Shown in pieces: positions 17,735 through 25,385 of a DNA stretch of 64,000 bases. The position numbers and the translations under genes were made by a program. Location of the stretch: contig CANDMI010000001.1 in the NCBI GenBank assembly GCA_947385775.1, forward strand, positions 62,001 to 126,000. The letters are read 5' to 3'. Source of the stretch: an uncultured Eubacterium sp. GTDB taxonomy: Bacteria; Bacillota; Clostridia; Lachnospirales; Lachnospiraceae. How positions within the stretch are numbered: the stretch's first letter is position 1; the number at the start of each line of letters is the position of its first letter. The notes below the pieces were generated by a model, which did not search any database, was not told the DNA's origin, and was given only the letters and a program-made list of their open reading frames with translations.

Positions 17735-18766
17735 TCACTCCTGGCAGGCCACGATCTCATAGATCAAAAACACCGAAACCGGCCCCAGCAAAACCCCCGC
17801 CGCGCCGTATACATGAATCCCGACGTAAATGCTCATCAGCACCACGATCGGCGGACAGCCCAGCTTTTCCCCGATCAGCCGCGGCTCTAATATCTGGCGC
17901 ACAAAGCTGCATATCACATACAACACTCCATAAACCGCCGCCAGAATATACTTTCCATTTAAAATATCAATCAACATCCATGGCACAAAGATCGTTCCCG
18001 TGCCAATAAAAGGCAGCGCGTCGCACAGCCCGATCCCCATGCCCGCCAAGACCGCATATGGATTTCCCGTTAAGCAAAGCCCCGCGACGCAGATCAGGCT
18101 GATGACCAACAAAATAAATATCTGCGCCTTTAAATACGTCCCCGCGGCTGACTTTGCATGCCGCCAGACCTTTAACGCCGCGCCGCCCGTCTGCGAATTG
18201 CATACCGCTTCCCGTATCTTTGGATAATCGGTCAATATAAGCAGGCCGGATATGATCGAGATCAACACAATGCTCATAACTGAAAACACCGCTTTCGCAT
18301 AACCAACGGAATTTTTCAAAAGGTATGGCAGCGCCGTATTGGAAACCCCGGCCCGGACTTTGCTTTCCATTTTCAAAAACAGCGCGTCCGCCTGCCCCAG
18401 ATCCACTCCGAAGCTTTGCTTTGCCATCTCGCAGCAATCACACACAAACGTACGGATGCTGCCCTGAATGGCATCCGCGTTTTTTGCCAGCGCCGTAAGC
18501 TGCGTACAGACAGACCTTCCCACAAAATAGCAGACGGCGCCTGCCGCCGTAAGAATGACCCCTACTGCCAGCATGGATAAAAGGCCGCGCTTCGCCCTTG
18601 TTTTTTTCATCAGCTTTTCCACAAGCGGATTTAAGCTCACCGCAAGAAACGCGCCCAGTAAAAAAGGCAGCGCAACCGGCAGGGCGTATTTCATCGCGAT
18701 ATAGACCGCAAATGTGACTGCCGCAATTCGAATTATCTTTTTTATATAATCATCATTCCTTCTCAT
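17735..18766 (-). CDS. AI-2E/PerM family permease, sporulation protein YtvI-like
   Basis: A 343-residue integral membrane protein with about seven hydrophobic segments, belonging to the AI-2E/PerM family. The arrangement of an N-terminal pair of TM segments, a soluble loop of ~80 residues and a C-terminal bundle, with GLCDALPFIGTGTIFVPW near the end, is that of the clostridial YtvI subgroup annotated as a sporulation membrane protein. The transported substrate is unknown. No obvious ribosome binding site precedes the ATG. It stands as a single gene between the two-component system and proS. Confidence 0.75.
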   Translation of the reverse strand: MRRNDDYIKKIIRIAAVTFAVYIAMKYALPVALPFLLGAFLAVSLNPLVEKLMKKTRAKRGLLSMLAVGVILTAAGAVCYFVGRSVCTQLTALAKNADAIQGSIRTFVCDCCEMAKQSFGVDLGQADALFLKMESKVRAGVSNTALPYLLKNSVGYAKAVFSVMSIVLISIISGLLILTDYPKIREAVCNSQTGGAALKVWRHAKSAAGTYLKAQIFILLVISLICVAGLCLTGNPYAVLAGMGIGLCDALPFIGTGTIFVPWMLIDILNGKYILAAVYGVLYVICSFVRQILEPRLIGEKLGCPPIVVLMSIYVGIHVYGAAGVLLGPVSVFLIYEIVACQE

Positions 18767-18852
18767 ACAGGCAGTATGTGTGGAACGAAAAGATTTATGA
18801 ATCGGGGCGGCTGTTACATTTTAGGTAAAATGGGATTTTCTCCCCTTATGGC

Positions 18853-19542
18853 TTAAACCTTAAACCGGTACCCAACGCCCCAGATCGTTTCAATATACTG
18901 GGGTTTTGCGGTATTAAGCTCTATTTTTTCCCGGATCTTTTTAATATGCACCGTGACCGTCGCGATATCCCCTACCGACTCCATATCCCAGATTTCCTTA
19001 AACAGCTCCTCCTTTGTAAACACATGGTTCGGGTTTTGCGCCAGAAACGCCAGCAGGTCAAACTCCTTTGTCGTAAACTGCTTTTCTTCTTCATTGATCC
19101 AGACGCGCCTTGCCGTTTTGTCAATGCGTATGCCGCGGATCTCTACAATGTCATTTTGCGGCATTCCAGAGCCGATCAAACGCTCATAGCGCGCCAGATG
19201 CGCTTTGACCCGCGCCACCAGCTCGCTGGGTGAAAAGGGTTTTGTCACATAGTCGTCCGCTCCAAGCCCCAAGCCCCGGATTTTATCAATATCGTCCTTT
19301 TTAGCTGACACCATTAAAATCGGCAGGTTTTTTTGCTCCCGTATCCGCCTGCACACCTCAAACCCGTCCATGCCAGGCAGCATCAGATCTAAGATCACCA
19401 TATTGTAATCCGACTCCAACACCTTTTTTAACCCCGCGTCCCCATTTGTTTCGATCTCGACCTCAAAACCGCTAAGCTCCAGGTAGTCTTTTTCCAGCTC
19501 CGCGATAGACATCTCGTCCTCGATAATCAATATTTTATTCAT
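18853..19542 (-). CDS. OmpR/PhoB-type response regulator
   Basis: A 229-residue two-domain regulator. The receiver domain has the acidic pair near residues 9-10 and the phospho-acceptor Asp-52 in LDLMLPGMDG; Lys in TKPFSP closes the site. The C-terminal winged helix (YIETIWGVGYRF) binds DNA. ATG at 19542 follows AGGAGG by six bases and overlaps the kinase stop by eight bases, so the pair is translationally coupled. Target genes cannot be inferred. Confidence 0.93.
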   Translation of the reverse strand: MNKILIIEDEMSIAELEKDYLELSGFEVEIETNGDAGLKKVLESDYNMVILDLMLPGMDGFEVCRRIREQKNLPILMVSAKKDDIDKIRGLGLGADDYVTKPFSPSELVARVKAHLARYERLIGSGMPQNDIVEIRGIRIDKTARRVWINEEEKQFTTKEFDLLAFLAQNPNHVFTKEELFKEIWDMESVGDIATVTVHIKKIREKIELNTAKPQYIETIWGVGYRFKV

Positions 19543-20668
19543 TCGCAACCTCCTGGTATTTCCTTAGGACAAAATACATGGCTGTGCCTATGGATTCCTT
19601 GCTCGTCGCCCATATTTTTCCGCCGTGGTCTTCTATGATCTTTTTTACGATGGAAAGCCCGATCCCGCTGCCTCCGGTCTGGGAATTGCGGGAAGCGTCC
19701 GTCCGGTAAAACCGGTCAAAGATATAAGCTAAATCCTTTTGCGCGATGCCTTTTCCATTGTCCTCAATTTCCACCTGGATAAAATCGCCTACGTCTTTTA
19801 CCCGGATATTGATCTGCCCGTACGCCTTATCCATATATTTAATGGAATTGCCGATAATATTGTCTATCGCGCGCTTTAACTGCTCCGGGTCCGCAATGAG
19901 CAATACGTCGTCCGCCGCGTAATTATAATAAGAAAGCCCGATATGCTCGGCTTCCAGCCCAAGCCCGATTTCTTCAATGCAGTCGTTAAAATAATCCACC
20001 GCCCGGATACGGTTAAAATTATAAGGAATTCGGTTCGCGTCGATCTGGGAATAAAGCGTCAGCTCATTGATCAGCCTGTCCATATCGTTTGCCTTGCTGT
20101 AGATCGTGCGAATATATTTTTCCATTTTTTCAGGCGTATCCGCGACGCCGTCCATGATCCCTTCCACGTAGCCTTTGATCGCCGTGATCGGCGTTTTTAA
20201 GTCATGGGAAATGTTGCTGATCAGCTCTCTGTTTTCCTTTTCCGCCGCAAGCTTTTCTTCCGCCGTGTATTTCAAGCGCTCCCGCATTTCCTCAAAGCTG
20301 GAGCAAAGCCTGCCGATCTCATCGTCCGCCCCGGTTTCCATCGTAAAATCCAGATTGCCTTCCTTGATATTTTGCGCGGCTTCCCCAAGCCTTCGAATCG
20401 GCGTGACGATGCCCCGGTAGATCCATACAGTGATCGCAAGCCCCGTGATCACAAGGATCATGACAATGCAAAACGCCATATCCACGATCAGCACCCGCAT
20501 CTGCGTGAAATTCATCGAAAAAGCCAATACCTCAATATCCAGCTGCGTCTGGTCAGACACCGGCTTCATCTGGATCAGCCGGATCATAAAAAAAGCAAGC
20601 GCCGCAAGCAAGATCGGCACAAACACGATCAACAGGAAAGATATTACAAGTCTCGTCCGTAATCTCAT
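19535..20668 (-). CDS. Membrane sensor histidine kinase
   Basis: A 377-residue sensor. TM segments at about 8-30 and 58-83 flank a very short external loop (~27 residues), suggesting it senses in or at the membrane. A HAMP domain follows (88-140), then the phospho-acceptor in NISHDLKTP (His-155) and the HATPase domain with NIIGNSIKY, DNGKGIA and GGSGIGLSIVKKI. The ATG at 20668 has AAGGGGAA upstream; the frame extends 41 residues further but without a ribosome binding site. It is co-transcribed with the response regulator. Confidence 0.93.
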   Translation of the reverse strand: MRLRTRLVISFLLIVFVPILLAALAFFMIRLIQMKPVSDQTQLDIEVLAFSMNFTQMRVLIVDMAFCIVMILVITGLAITVWIYRGIVTPIRRLGEAAQNIKEGNLDFTMETGADDEIGRLCSSFEEMRERLKYTAEEKLAAEKENRELISNISHDLKTPITAIKGYVEGIMDGVADTPEKMEKYIRTIYSKANDMDRLINELTLYSQIDANRIPYNFNRIRAVDYFNDCIEEIGLGLEAEHIGLSYYNYAADDVLLIADPEQLKRAIDNIIGNSIKYMDKAYGQINIRVKDVGDFIQVEIEDNGKGIAQKDLAYIFDRFYRTDASRNSQTGGSGIGLSIVKKIIEDHGGKIWATSKESIGTAMYFVLRKYQEVANE

Positions 20669-20822
20669 ACCGTTCCCCTTCCTGGTTCGCAAACCAAACA
20701 GGCCGCCTGGACATTTCGTTTCCAAAACCGCAGAAACAGCCGGCTGCAATCCATAAATAGCTACGTTTATTATCCGAATGAATAAAGACACGATTTATGA
20801 TTCGAATAAAATACTAATAAGT

Positions 20823-20849
20823 ATTATATCATGCAGTCGGCCGTTTCAA
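20823..20849 (-). promoter_or_regulatory. possible promoter of the two-component operon
   Basis: TTGAAA (20844-20849) and TATAAT (20823-20828) with TG one base before the -10 (extended -10) but a 15-base spacer, on the minus strand between metK and the kinase gene. Confidence 0.4.
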
Positions 20850-20892
20850 ATTAAAATTGCCATAAATTTTATAAACTTTTTCTAAAAATACA

Positions 20893-22080
20893 TTATAAAT
20901 ATTTTTTTAACAGCTCCACTTTATCTAAAGCTTCCCAAGGCAAATCAAGGTCATTTCTGCCAAAATGCCCGTAAGCCGCGGTCGGACGGTAGATCGGCCT
21001 TCTTAAATCCAGCATCTTGATAATGCCGGCCGGACGCAGGTCAAAGTTCTCCCGCACAATGTCCACCAGCTTTTCATCGGAAAGCTTGCCCGTTCCAAAT
21101 GTATGTACCATTACAGAAGTCGGCTGCGCGACCCCGATCGCATAGGAAAGCTGGATCTCGCATTTTTTCGCAAGCCCCGCCGCTACGATATTTTTCGCCA
21201 CATACCTTGCGGCGTACGCCCCGCTGCGGTCTACCTTTGTGCAGTCTTTGCCGGAAAACGCCCCGCCGCCGTGCCTTGCATATCCGCCATAAGTGTCTAC
21301 AATGATCTTACGCCCGGTTAAACCCGCGTCTCCATGCGGCCCGCCAATCACAAACCGGCCTGTCGGGTTTATGAAAAATTTCGTGTTTTCATCGATCATT
21401 TCTTTCGGAAGCACAGGGTCAAATACATGCTTTTTGATATCCGCATGGATCTGCTCCTGGGTTACGTCCTCGTCATGCTGGGTGGATAACACAACCGCCT
21501 CTAACCGTTTCGGCACGCCCGCTTCATCGTATTCCACAGACACCTGGGTCTTGCCGTCCGGCCTTAAATAAGAAAGCGCCCCGGATTTACGGACATTCGT
21601 AAGCTGCAACGCCAGCTTGTGCGCCAGGCTGATCGGATACGGCATATATTCTTCCGTTTCATCCGTGGCATAGCCAAACATCATGCCCTGGTCTCCCGCG
21701 CCGATGGCTTCCAGCTCTTCTTCGGACATTTTATTTTCCCGCGCTTCCAGCGCCTTATCCACGCCCATCGCGATATCCGCGGACTGCTTGTCGATCGCCG
21801 TAAACACCGCGCACGTATTGCCGTCAAACCCAGTCCTTGCATCATTATAGCCAATTTCATTCACCGTCTTACGCACGATCGCAGGGATATCCAGCTGCGC
21901 TTTTGTCGTGATCTCACCGGTCACTAATATAAACCCGGTGCAGCTTGCGGTCTCGCAGGCCACACGGCTCATTGGGTCCTGTGCCATGCATGCGTCTAAT
22001 ATCGCGTCGGACACCGCGTCGCACACCTTATCCGGATGCCCTTCTGTAACGGATTCCGAGGTAAATAATAATTTTTCCAT
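20893..22080 (-). CDS. metK: S-adenosylmethionine synthetase
   Basis: A 395-residue enzyme making SAM from methionine and ATP. Signature stretches GHPDKVCDA near the N terminus, [12 protein letters not shown] and [16 protein letters not shown] are intact, as are all three domains. AAAGGAA precedes the ATG. Expression is controlled by an SAM-I riboswitch in a leader of about 350 bases, which also contains a copy of the dispersed double-hairpin element downstream of the riboswitch terminator. It is probably monocistronic. Confidence 0.97.
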   Translation of the reverse strand: MEKLLFTSESVTEGHPDKVCDAVSDAILDACMAQDPMSRVACETASCTGFILVTGEITTKAQLDIPAIVRKTVNEIGYNDARTGFDGNTCAVFTAIDKQSADIAMGVDKALEARENKMSEEELEAIGAGDQGMMFGYATDETEEYMPYPISLAHKLALQLTNVRKSGALSYLRPDGKTQVSVEYDEAGVPKRLEAVVLSTQHDEDVTQEQIHADIKKHVFDPVLPKEMIDENTKFFINPTGRFVIGGPHGDAGLTGRKIIVDTYGGYARHGGGAFSGKDCTKVDRSGAYAARYVAKNIVAAGLAKKCEIQLSYAIGVAQPTSVMVHTFGTGKLSDEKLVDIVRENFDLRPAGIIKMLDLRRPIYRPTAAYGHFGRNDLDLPWEALDKVELLKKYL

Positions 22081-22130
22081 ACTGTTCCTTTCTGAATTTG
22101 AAATTCTGAAATAATCTTATGCCCATTTGC

Positions 22131-22220
22131 ATCGAGTAGGGAAAGATCTTTCTTTCCCTACTCGCGCGCCGGGCGCCCGTCAGCTTTGCTGACAAATTTC
22201 ACTTGGGCGCCCGTGTGCAT
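22131..22220 (-). repeat. dispersed double-hairpin element, copy B (metK leader)
   Basis: Minus strand: TATGCACACGGGCGCCCAAG ... GTCAGC-AAA-GCTGAC ... GGGCGCCCGGCGCG, then CGAGTAGGGAAAGA-AAGA-TCTTTCCCTACTCGATG. The two hairpins are perfect or nearly so. It begins right after the riboswitch terminator T7, so it is transcribed only when metK is read through. Confidence 0.8.
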
Positions 22221-22251
22221 AAAAAAACAGGTTCGCTGATAAGCGGACCTG
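22221..22251 (-). terminator. expression-platform terminator of the SAM-I riboswitch
   Basis: CAGGTCCGCT-TATC-AGCGAACCTG stem (22228-22251) followed by T7 on the minus strand. Confidence 0.9.
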
Positions 22252-22283
22252 ACTCCAAGATAGAAACCATTAAATCATCAAAT

Positions 22284-22386
22284 CCTCTTATTGTTCGATC
22301 ACTCGCTCAGGTTGGCACCTTCCTTTCTGGGGGGTTGCCGTGACTTCACAGATCCTTTGTATCTCCATCACTCTGAATAAGAGAAG
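22284..22386 (-). ncRNA. SAM-I (S-box) riboswitch aptamer
   Basis: Read on the minus strand: P1 arms CTCTTAT and ATAAGAG enclose TCAGAGTGATGGAG, then CTGTGAAGTCACGGCAACC, then GGTGCCAACCTGAGCGAG. These are the conserved S-box core elements (the AGAG/GGAG kink-turn, TGAAG, CGGCAACC, GGTGCCAA). When SAM binds, the downstream terminator at 22221-22251 should form and shut off metK. Confidence 0.95.
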
Positions 22387-22428
22387 TATCGTATGCAATT
22401 TTCGAATTTTCAAATCTAACTGCTACAA

Positions 22429-22457
22429 ACAATACAATATTTTATCAGAAAAGTCAA
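22429..22457 (-). promoter_or_regulatory. promoter of the metK riboswitch transcript
   Basis: Minus strand TTGACT (22452-22457), 17-base spacer, TATTGT (22429-22434), about 35 bases before the aptamer. Confidence 0.6.
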
Positions 22458-22562
22458 TGCTAAATATTGACATTTTACCCTAAAAATTTCATAATTAATG
22501 TTGGAGACAACTTACATTTTTAAACGGCAGTATTTTCTGCAATCAGTTAGGAGTGGTAACCC

Positions 22563-23441
22563 ATGAGCAAAACATATTCACAGGCTGTAAAAGAAAGCCC
22601 GGAATTTATGCATTTCCAGGTGGATTTCGCAAAATGCATGAATGAGTTAAAACAATACTACGATCTATTATTATCCGGCAGTTACGAAGCCCCGGCAGAT
22701 CTAATGACGCAGGTCAACGACATGATAAAGCCCGGGCAGACCACCGTCGATTTTTTCGATATGCTGCATAATACCCGTTCCTCCGACGACAGCGTCTACG
22801 CGCACTGTGTCAATGTCGCCCTGATCTCGCGCATGATCGGCAAATGGCTAAAATACCCTGTCGAAGAGCTGGATACGCTAACCCTTGCCGGGCTTTTGCA
22901 CGACATTGGAAAAACAAAGATACCGTCCGAGGTTTTAAATAAGCAAGAAAAGCTGACCGATGAAGAATTTGCCTTAATGTGCTCACATTCCCAGCTTAGC
23001 TTTGACATTTTAAACCCTCTTCCGATCGACGCGCATATCAAATACGCCGCCCTGATGCACCACGAGCGCTGCGACGGCTCCGGATACCCGAACCATTATA
23101 CGACAGATGAAATTGACGATTGCGCGCATTTGATCGCGATCGCGGACGTTTACGACGCAATGACCGCCGCAAGAGCCTACCGCGCCCCGCTTTGTCCATT
23201 CCAGGTAATTGCAGAATTTGAAAAAGACGGACTGCAAAAATATAAACCAAAATTTATTCTTACATTTTTACAGCATATTGCGTCGACTTATCAAAACAAC
23301 CATGTGTTGCTAAGCGATGGTCGCGCCGCGAACATCGTGCTGTTAAACCAAAACCGCCTGTCCAAGCCGTTGGTGCAGCTGGACAACGGGGACTGCCTTG
23401 ATCTGGCTACGTCCGATCTATATATATCAGCAATTATTTAG
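22563..23441 (+). CDS. HD-GYP domain protein, likely cyclic-di-nucleotide phosphodiesterase
   Basis: A 292-residue soluble protein. An N-terminal helical region of ~75 residues has no recognised domain; the HD-GYP domain follows with HDIGK (113-117), HHERCDGSGYP (166-176) and DVYDAMTAARAYR. The metal ligands and the GYP triad are intact, so cyclic-di-GMP hydrolysis is likely. The C-terminal ~50 residues resemble the small tail (VLLNQNRLSKPLVQL) seen in many clostridial HD-GYP proteins. TTAGGAG precedes the ATG. It is a single gene, divergent from metK and convergent with murA. Confidence 0.88.
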   Translation: MSKTYSQAVKESPEFMHFQVDFAKCMNELKQYYDLLLSGSYEAPADLMTQVNDMIKPGQTTVDFFDMLHNTRSSDDSVYAHCVNVALISRMIGKWLKYPVEELDTLTLAGLLHDIGKTKIPSEVLNKQEKLTDEEFALMCSHSQLSFDILNPLPIDAHIKYAALMHHERCDGSGYPNHYTTDEIDDCAHLIAIADVYDAMTAARAYRAPLCPFQVIAEFEKDGLQKYKPKFILTFLQHIASTYQNNHVLLSDGRAANIVLLNQNRLSKPLVQLDNGDCLDLATSDLYISAII

Positions 23442-23496
23442 CCGAAATTTATTTTTTTGCATTTAAATTTTGCTGTTTTTCTATTTACAAACCATC

Positions 23497-23556
23497 AAAA
23501 AGAGAGAACCTTGCCTGCACGCCGCACGGCGGGCAGGAGCAAAGCCCTCTCTTTTT
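23497..23556. terminator. bidirectional terminator between HD-GYP gene and murA
   Basis: AAAAAGAGAG pairs with CTCTCTTTTT, with an inner GCCTGC/GCAGG and GCCG/CGGC stem. It serves both convergent genes. Confidence 0.85.
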
Positions 23557-23575
23557 AATAGTTTCATCCGCTTAT

Positions 23576-24871
23576 TCATCCCACTTTTAATTTAAACTTT
23601 TGAATTTCCTTTTCTGAGCTTACCTTTTCGATCTGGGCGCCAATGCCGCAAAGCTTCTTTTCAAACTGCTCATAGCCCCGCTCTACATAATGGATATTGT
23701 CCACGACCGTAACCCCTTCCGCCGCAAGACCCGCGATCACAAGCGCCGCGCCCGCCCGCAGATCCGGCGCGCTGACCCTTGCGCCCATATAGTTTGGCAC
23801 GCCGTTTATGATCGCGATGCTGCTTTCCACTTTAATATTGGCTCCCATCCTTGCCAGCTCATCGACATAACGGAAGCGGTTTTCAAAAATGCTCTCCGTC
23901 ACCGTGCTCGTGCCCTGGGCGATCCCAAGCAGCACGGACATCTGGGGCTGCATATCCGTAGGAAAGCCCGGATACGCCAGCGTCGTAACCTGCGTATGGC
24001 GCATCGGCCCCGGGGATATGACCCTGACCGCGTCGTCCATCTCATGCACCTGGCAGCCAACCTCAACCAGCTTTGCGGAAGTGGCTTCCAAATGCTTTGG
24101 GATCACATTTTTTACAGTCACATCTCCCTTTGTGGCTGCGGCGGCAAACATAAAGGTGCCGGCTTCTATCTGATCTGGTATGATGGAATATTCGGTTGCA
24201 TGGAGTTTTTGCACGCCAAAAATACGGATCACGTCGGTTCCCGCGCCACGGATGTTTGCGCCCATGCTGTTTAAAAAGTTTGCCACATCCACGACATGCG
24301 GCTCCTTGGCTGCATTTTCAATGATCGTTTTTCCTTCCGCCATCGCGGCCGCCATCATAATGTTGATCGTGGCGCCAACAGAAACCTTATCCAGATAAAT
24401 ATGCGTTCCAAAAAGACGCTCCGCCTGCGCCACGATCAGCCCGTGTTTTATGGTAACGTCCGCCCCAAGCGCGCGAAAGCCCTTTAAATGCAGATCGATC
24501 GGACGGCTTCCAATATCGCAGCCCCCCGGCAGCGCCACCTCCGCATGGTTGTATTTCCCAAGCAGCGCGCCAAGCAGATAATATGACGCGCGGATACGCT
24601 TAATGCACTCATATTCCACGCGAAGCTCCTGTATAAGCGAGCCGTTGATCTTTACCGTGTGCTCATCCAGCCGGTCAATTTTTGCGCCAATCCCCTGCAT
24701 AGCGTCTAAAAGCACATTGATATCCCGTACATCCGGAAGATTTTCAATTGTAACAGTTTCATCCGTCATAATGGCGGCTGCCAGAATCGCAAGCGCTGCG
24801 TTCTTGGCCCCTCCAATCTCAACTTCACCAATCAGCGGTATACCGCCTTTAATCACATAATACTGTTCCAT
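23576..24871 (-). CDS. murA: UDP-N-acetylglucosamine 1-carboxyvinyltransferase
   Basis: A 431-residue enzyme for the first committed step of peptidoglycan synthesis, transferring enolpyruvate from PEP to UDP-GlcNAc. The active-site loop GGCDIGSRPIDLHL retains the catalytic Cys that fosfomycin modifies. KNAALAILAA near residue 22 and the two-domain EPSP-synthase fold are evident. AGAGGTG precedes the ATG. Its leader is about 130 bases from a consensus promoter. A second MurA paralogue may exist elsewhere, as in many Firmicutes. Confidence 0.95.
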   Translation of the reverse strand: MEQYYVIKGGIPLIGEVEIGGAKNAALAILAAAIMTDETVTIENLPDVRDINVLLDAMQGIGAKIDRLDEHTVKINGSLIQELRVEYECIKRIRASYYLLGALLGKYNHAEVALPGGCDIGSRPIDLHLKGFRALGADVTIKHGLIVAQAERLFGTHIYLDKVSVGATINIMMAAAMAEGKTIIENAAKEPHVVDVANFLNSMGANIRGAGTDVIRIFGVQKLHATEYSIIPDQIEAGTFMFAAAATKGDVTVKNVIPKHLEATSAKLVEVGCQVHEMDDAVRVISPGPMRHTQVTTLAYPGFPTDMQPQMSVLLGIAQGTSTVTESIFENRFRYVDELARMGANIKVESSIAIINGVPNYMGARVSAPDLRAGAALVIAGLAAEGVTVVDNIHYVERGYEQFEKKLCGIGAQIEKVSSEKEIQKFKLKVG

Positions 24872-25008
24872 ATCACACCTCTATCTATCAATGCTTTGAA
24901 ATCCCGTCATCTGCCAATATCAAATTTTCCATCCATATTTTTCAAAAGTCTTTCATAAAATATCAAAAACGGAAAAAAATTTCATAAAAAACATTCCGCT
25001 AACACGTA

Positions 25009-25038
25009 ATTATAGTAGAGCGTTTTCTTATTTGTCAA
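25009..25038 (-). promoter_or_regulatory. consensus sigma-A promoter of murA
   Basis: Minus strand TTGACA (25033-25038), 18-base spacer, TATAAT (25009-25014): both hexamers match consensus. The 5' leader to the start codon is A/T-rich with no recognised motif. Confidence 0.8.
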
Positions 25039-25217
25039 GCCTTACTGGACAATTATGGCAGATTCCATACTTTATCAAAAAACTTTTTGGAATGAACTGT
25101 TCATATTGCCAATATTTTATTATAAGTATATTGCAAACATCTGTAAAGAACACGGAACGAGCGCGAATGAATCTGCTAATTTATGTTATTCTACAAATGA
25201 TTAATGGTTCCTGTTTT

Positions 25218-25383
25218 CTAGAGCGTATTTGAAAATTGCTTTCTGCCAGATGTGCTTCACACTTTGTGGAGGATTTGTCCCAAATTTAGGAGGCATAGTG
25301 GGCTATGTGAACTAAATTTAGAGCAAATCCTCCGCGAAGTGGGGAGTGCAGATGGCTGGAATGAATTTTCAAACACGCTCTAG
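25218..25383. repeat. 166-bp near-perfect palindrome, MITE-like
   Basis: Starts CTAGAGCGTATTTGAAAATT and ends AATTTTCAAACACGCTCTAG; inside, GGAGGATTTG pairs with CAAATCCTCC and CTAAATTTAG-type arms meet near 25300. The two halves of ~83 bases are complementary with few mismatches. It begins at a CTAG and ends 3 bases before the ABC transporter stop codon. This is the architecture of a miniature inverted-repeat element or very long terminator-like hairpin; no transposase is inside. The remaining interval 24872-25217 holds only the murA promoter and leader. Confidence 0.8.
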
Positions 25384-25385
25384 CG

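Noticed and set aside
25032..25232. 66-codon open frame in the murA-ABC interval
   Set aside because: It overlaps the murA promoter, lacks a ribosome binding site and ends inside the palindrome.
25218..25383. Insertion sequence
   Set aside because: No transposase frame fits within 166 bases; only a palindrome is present.
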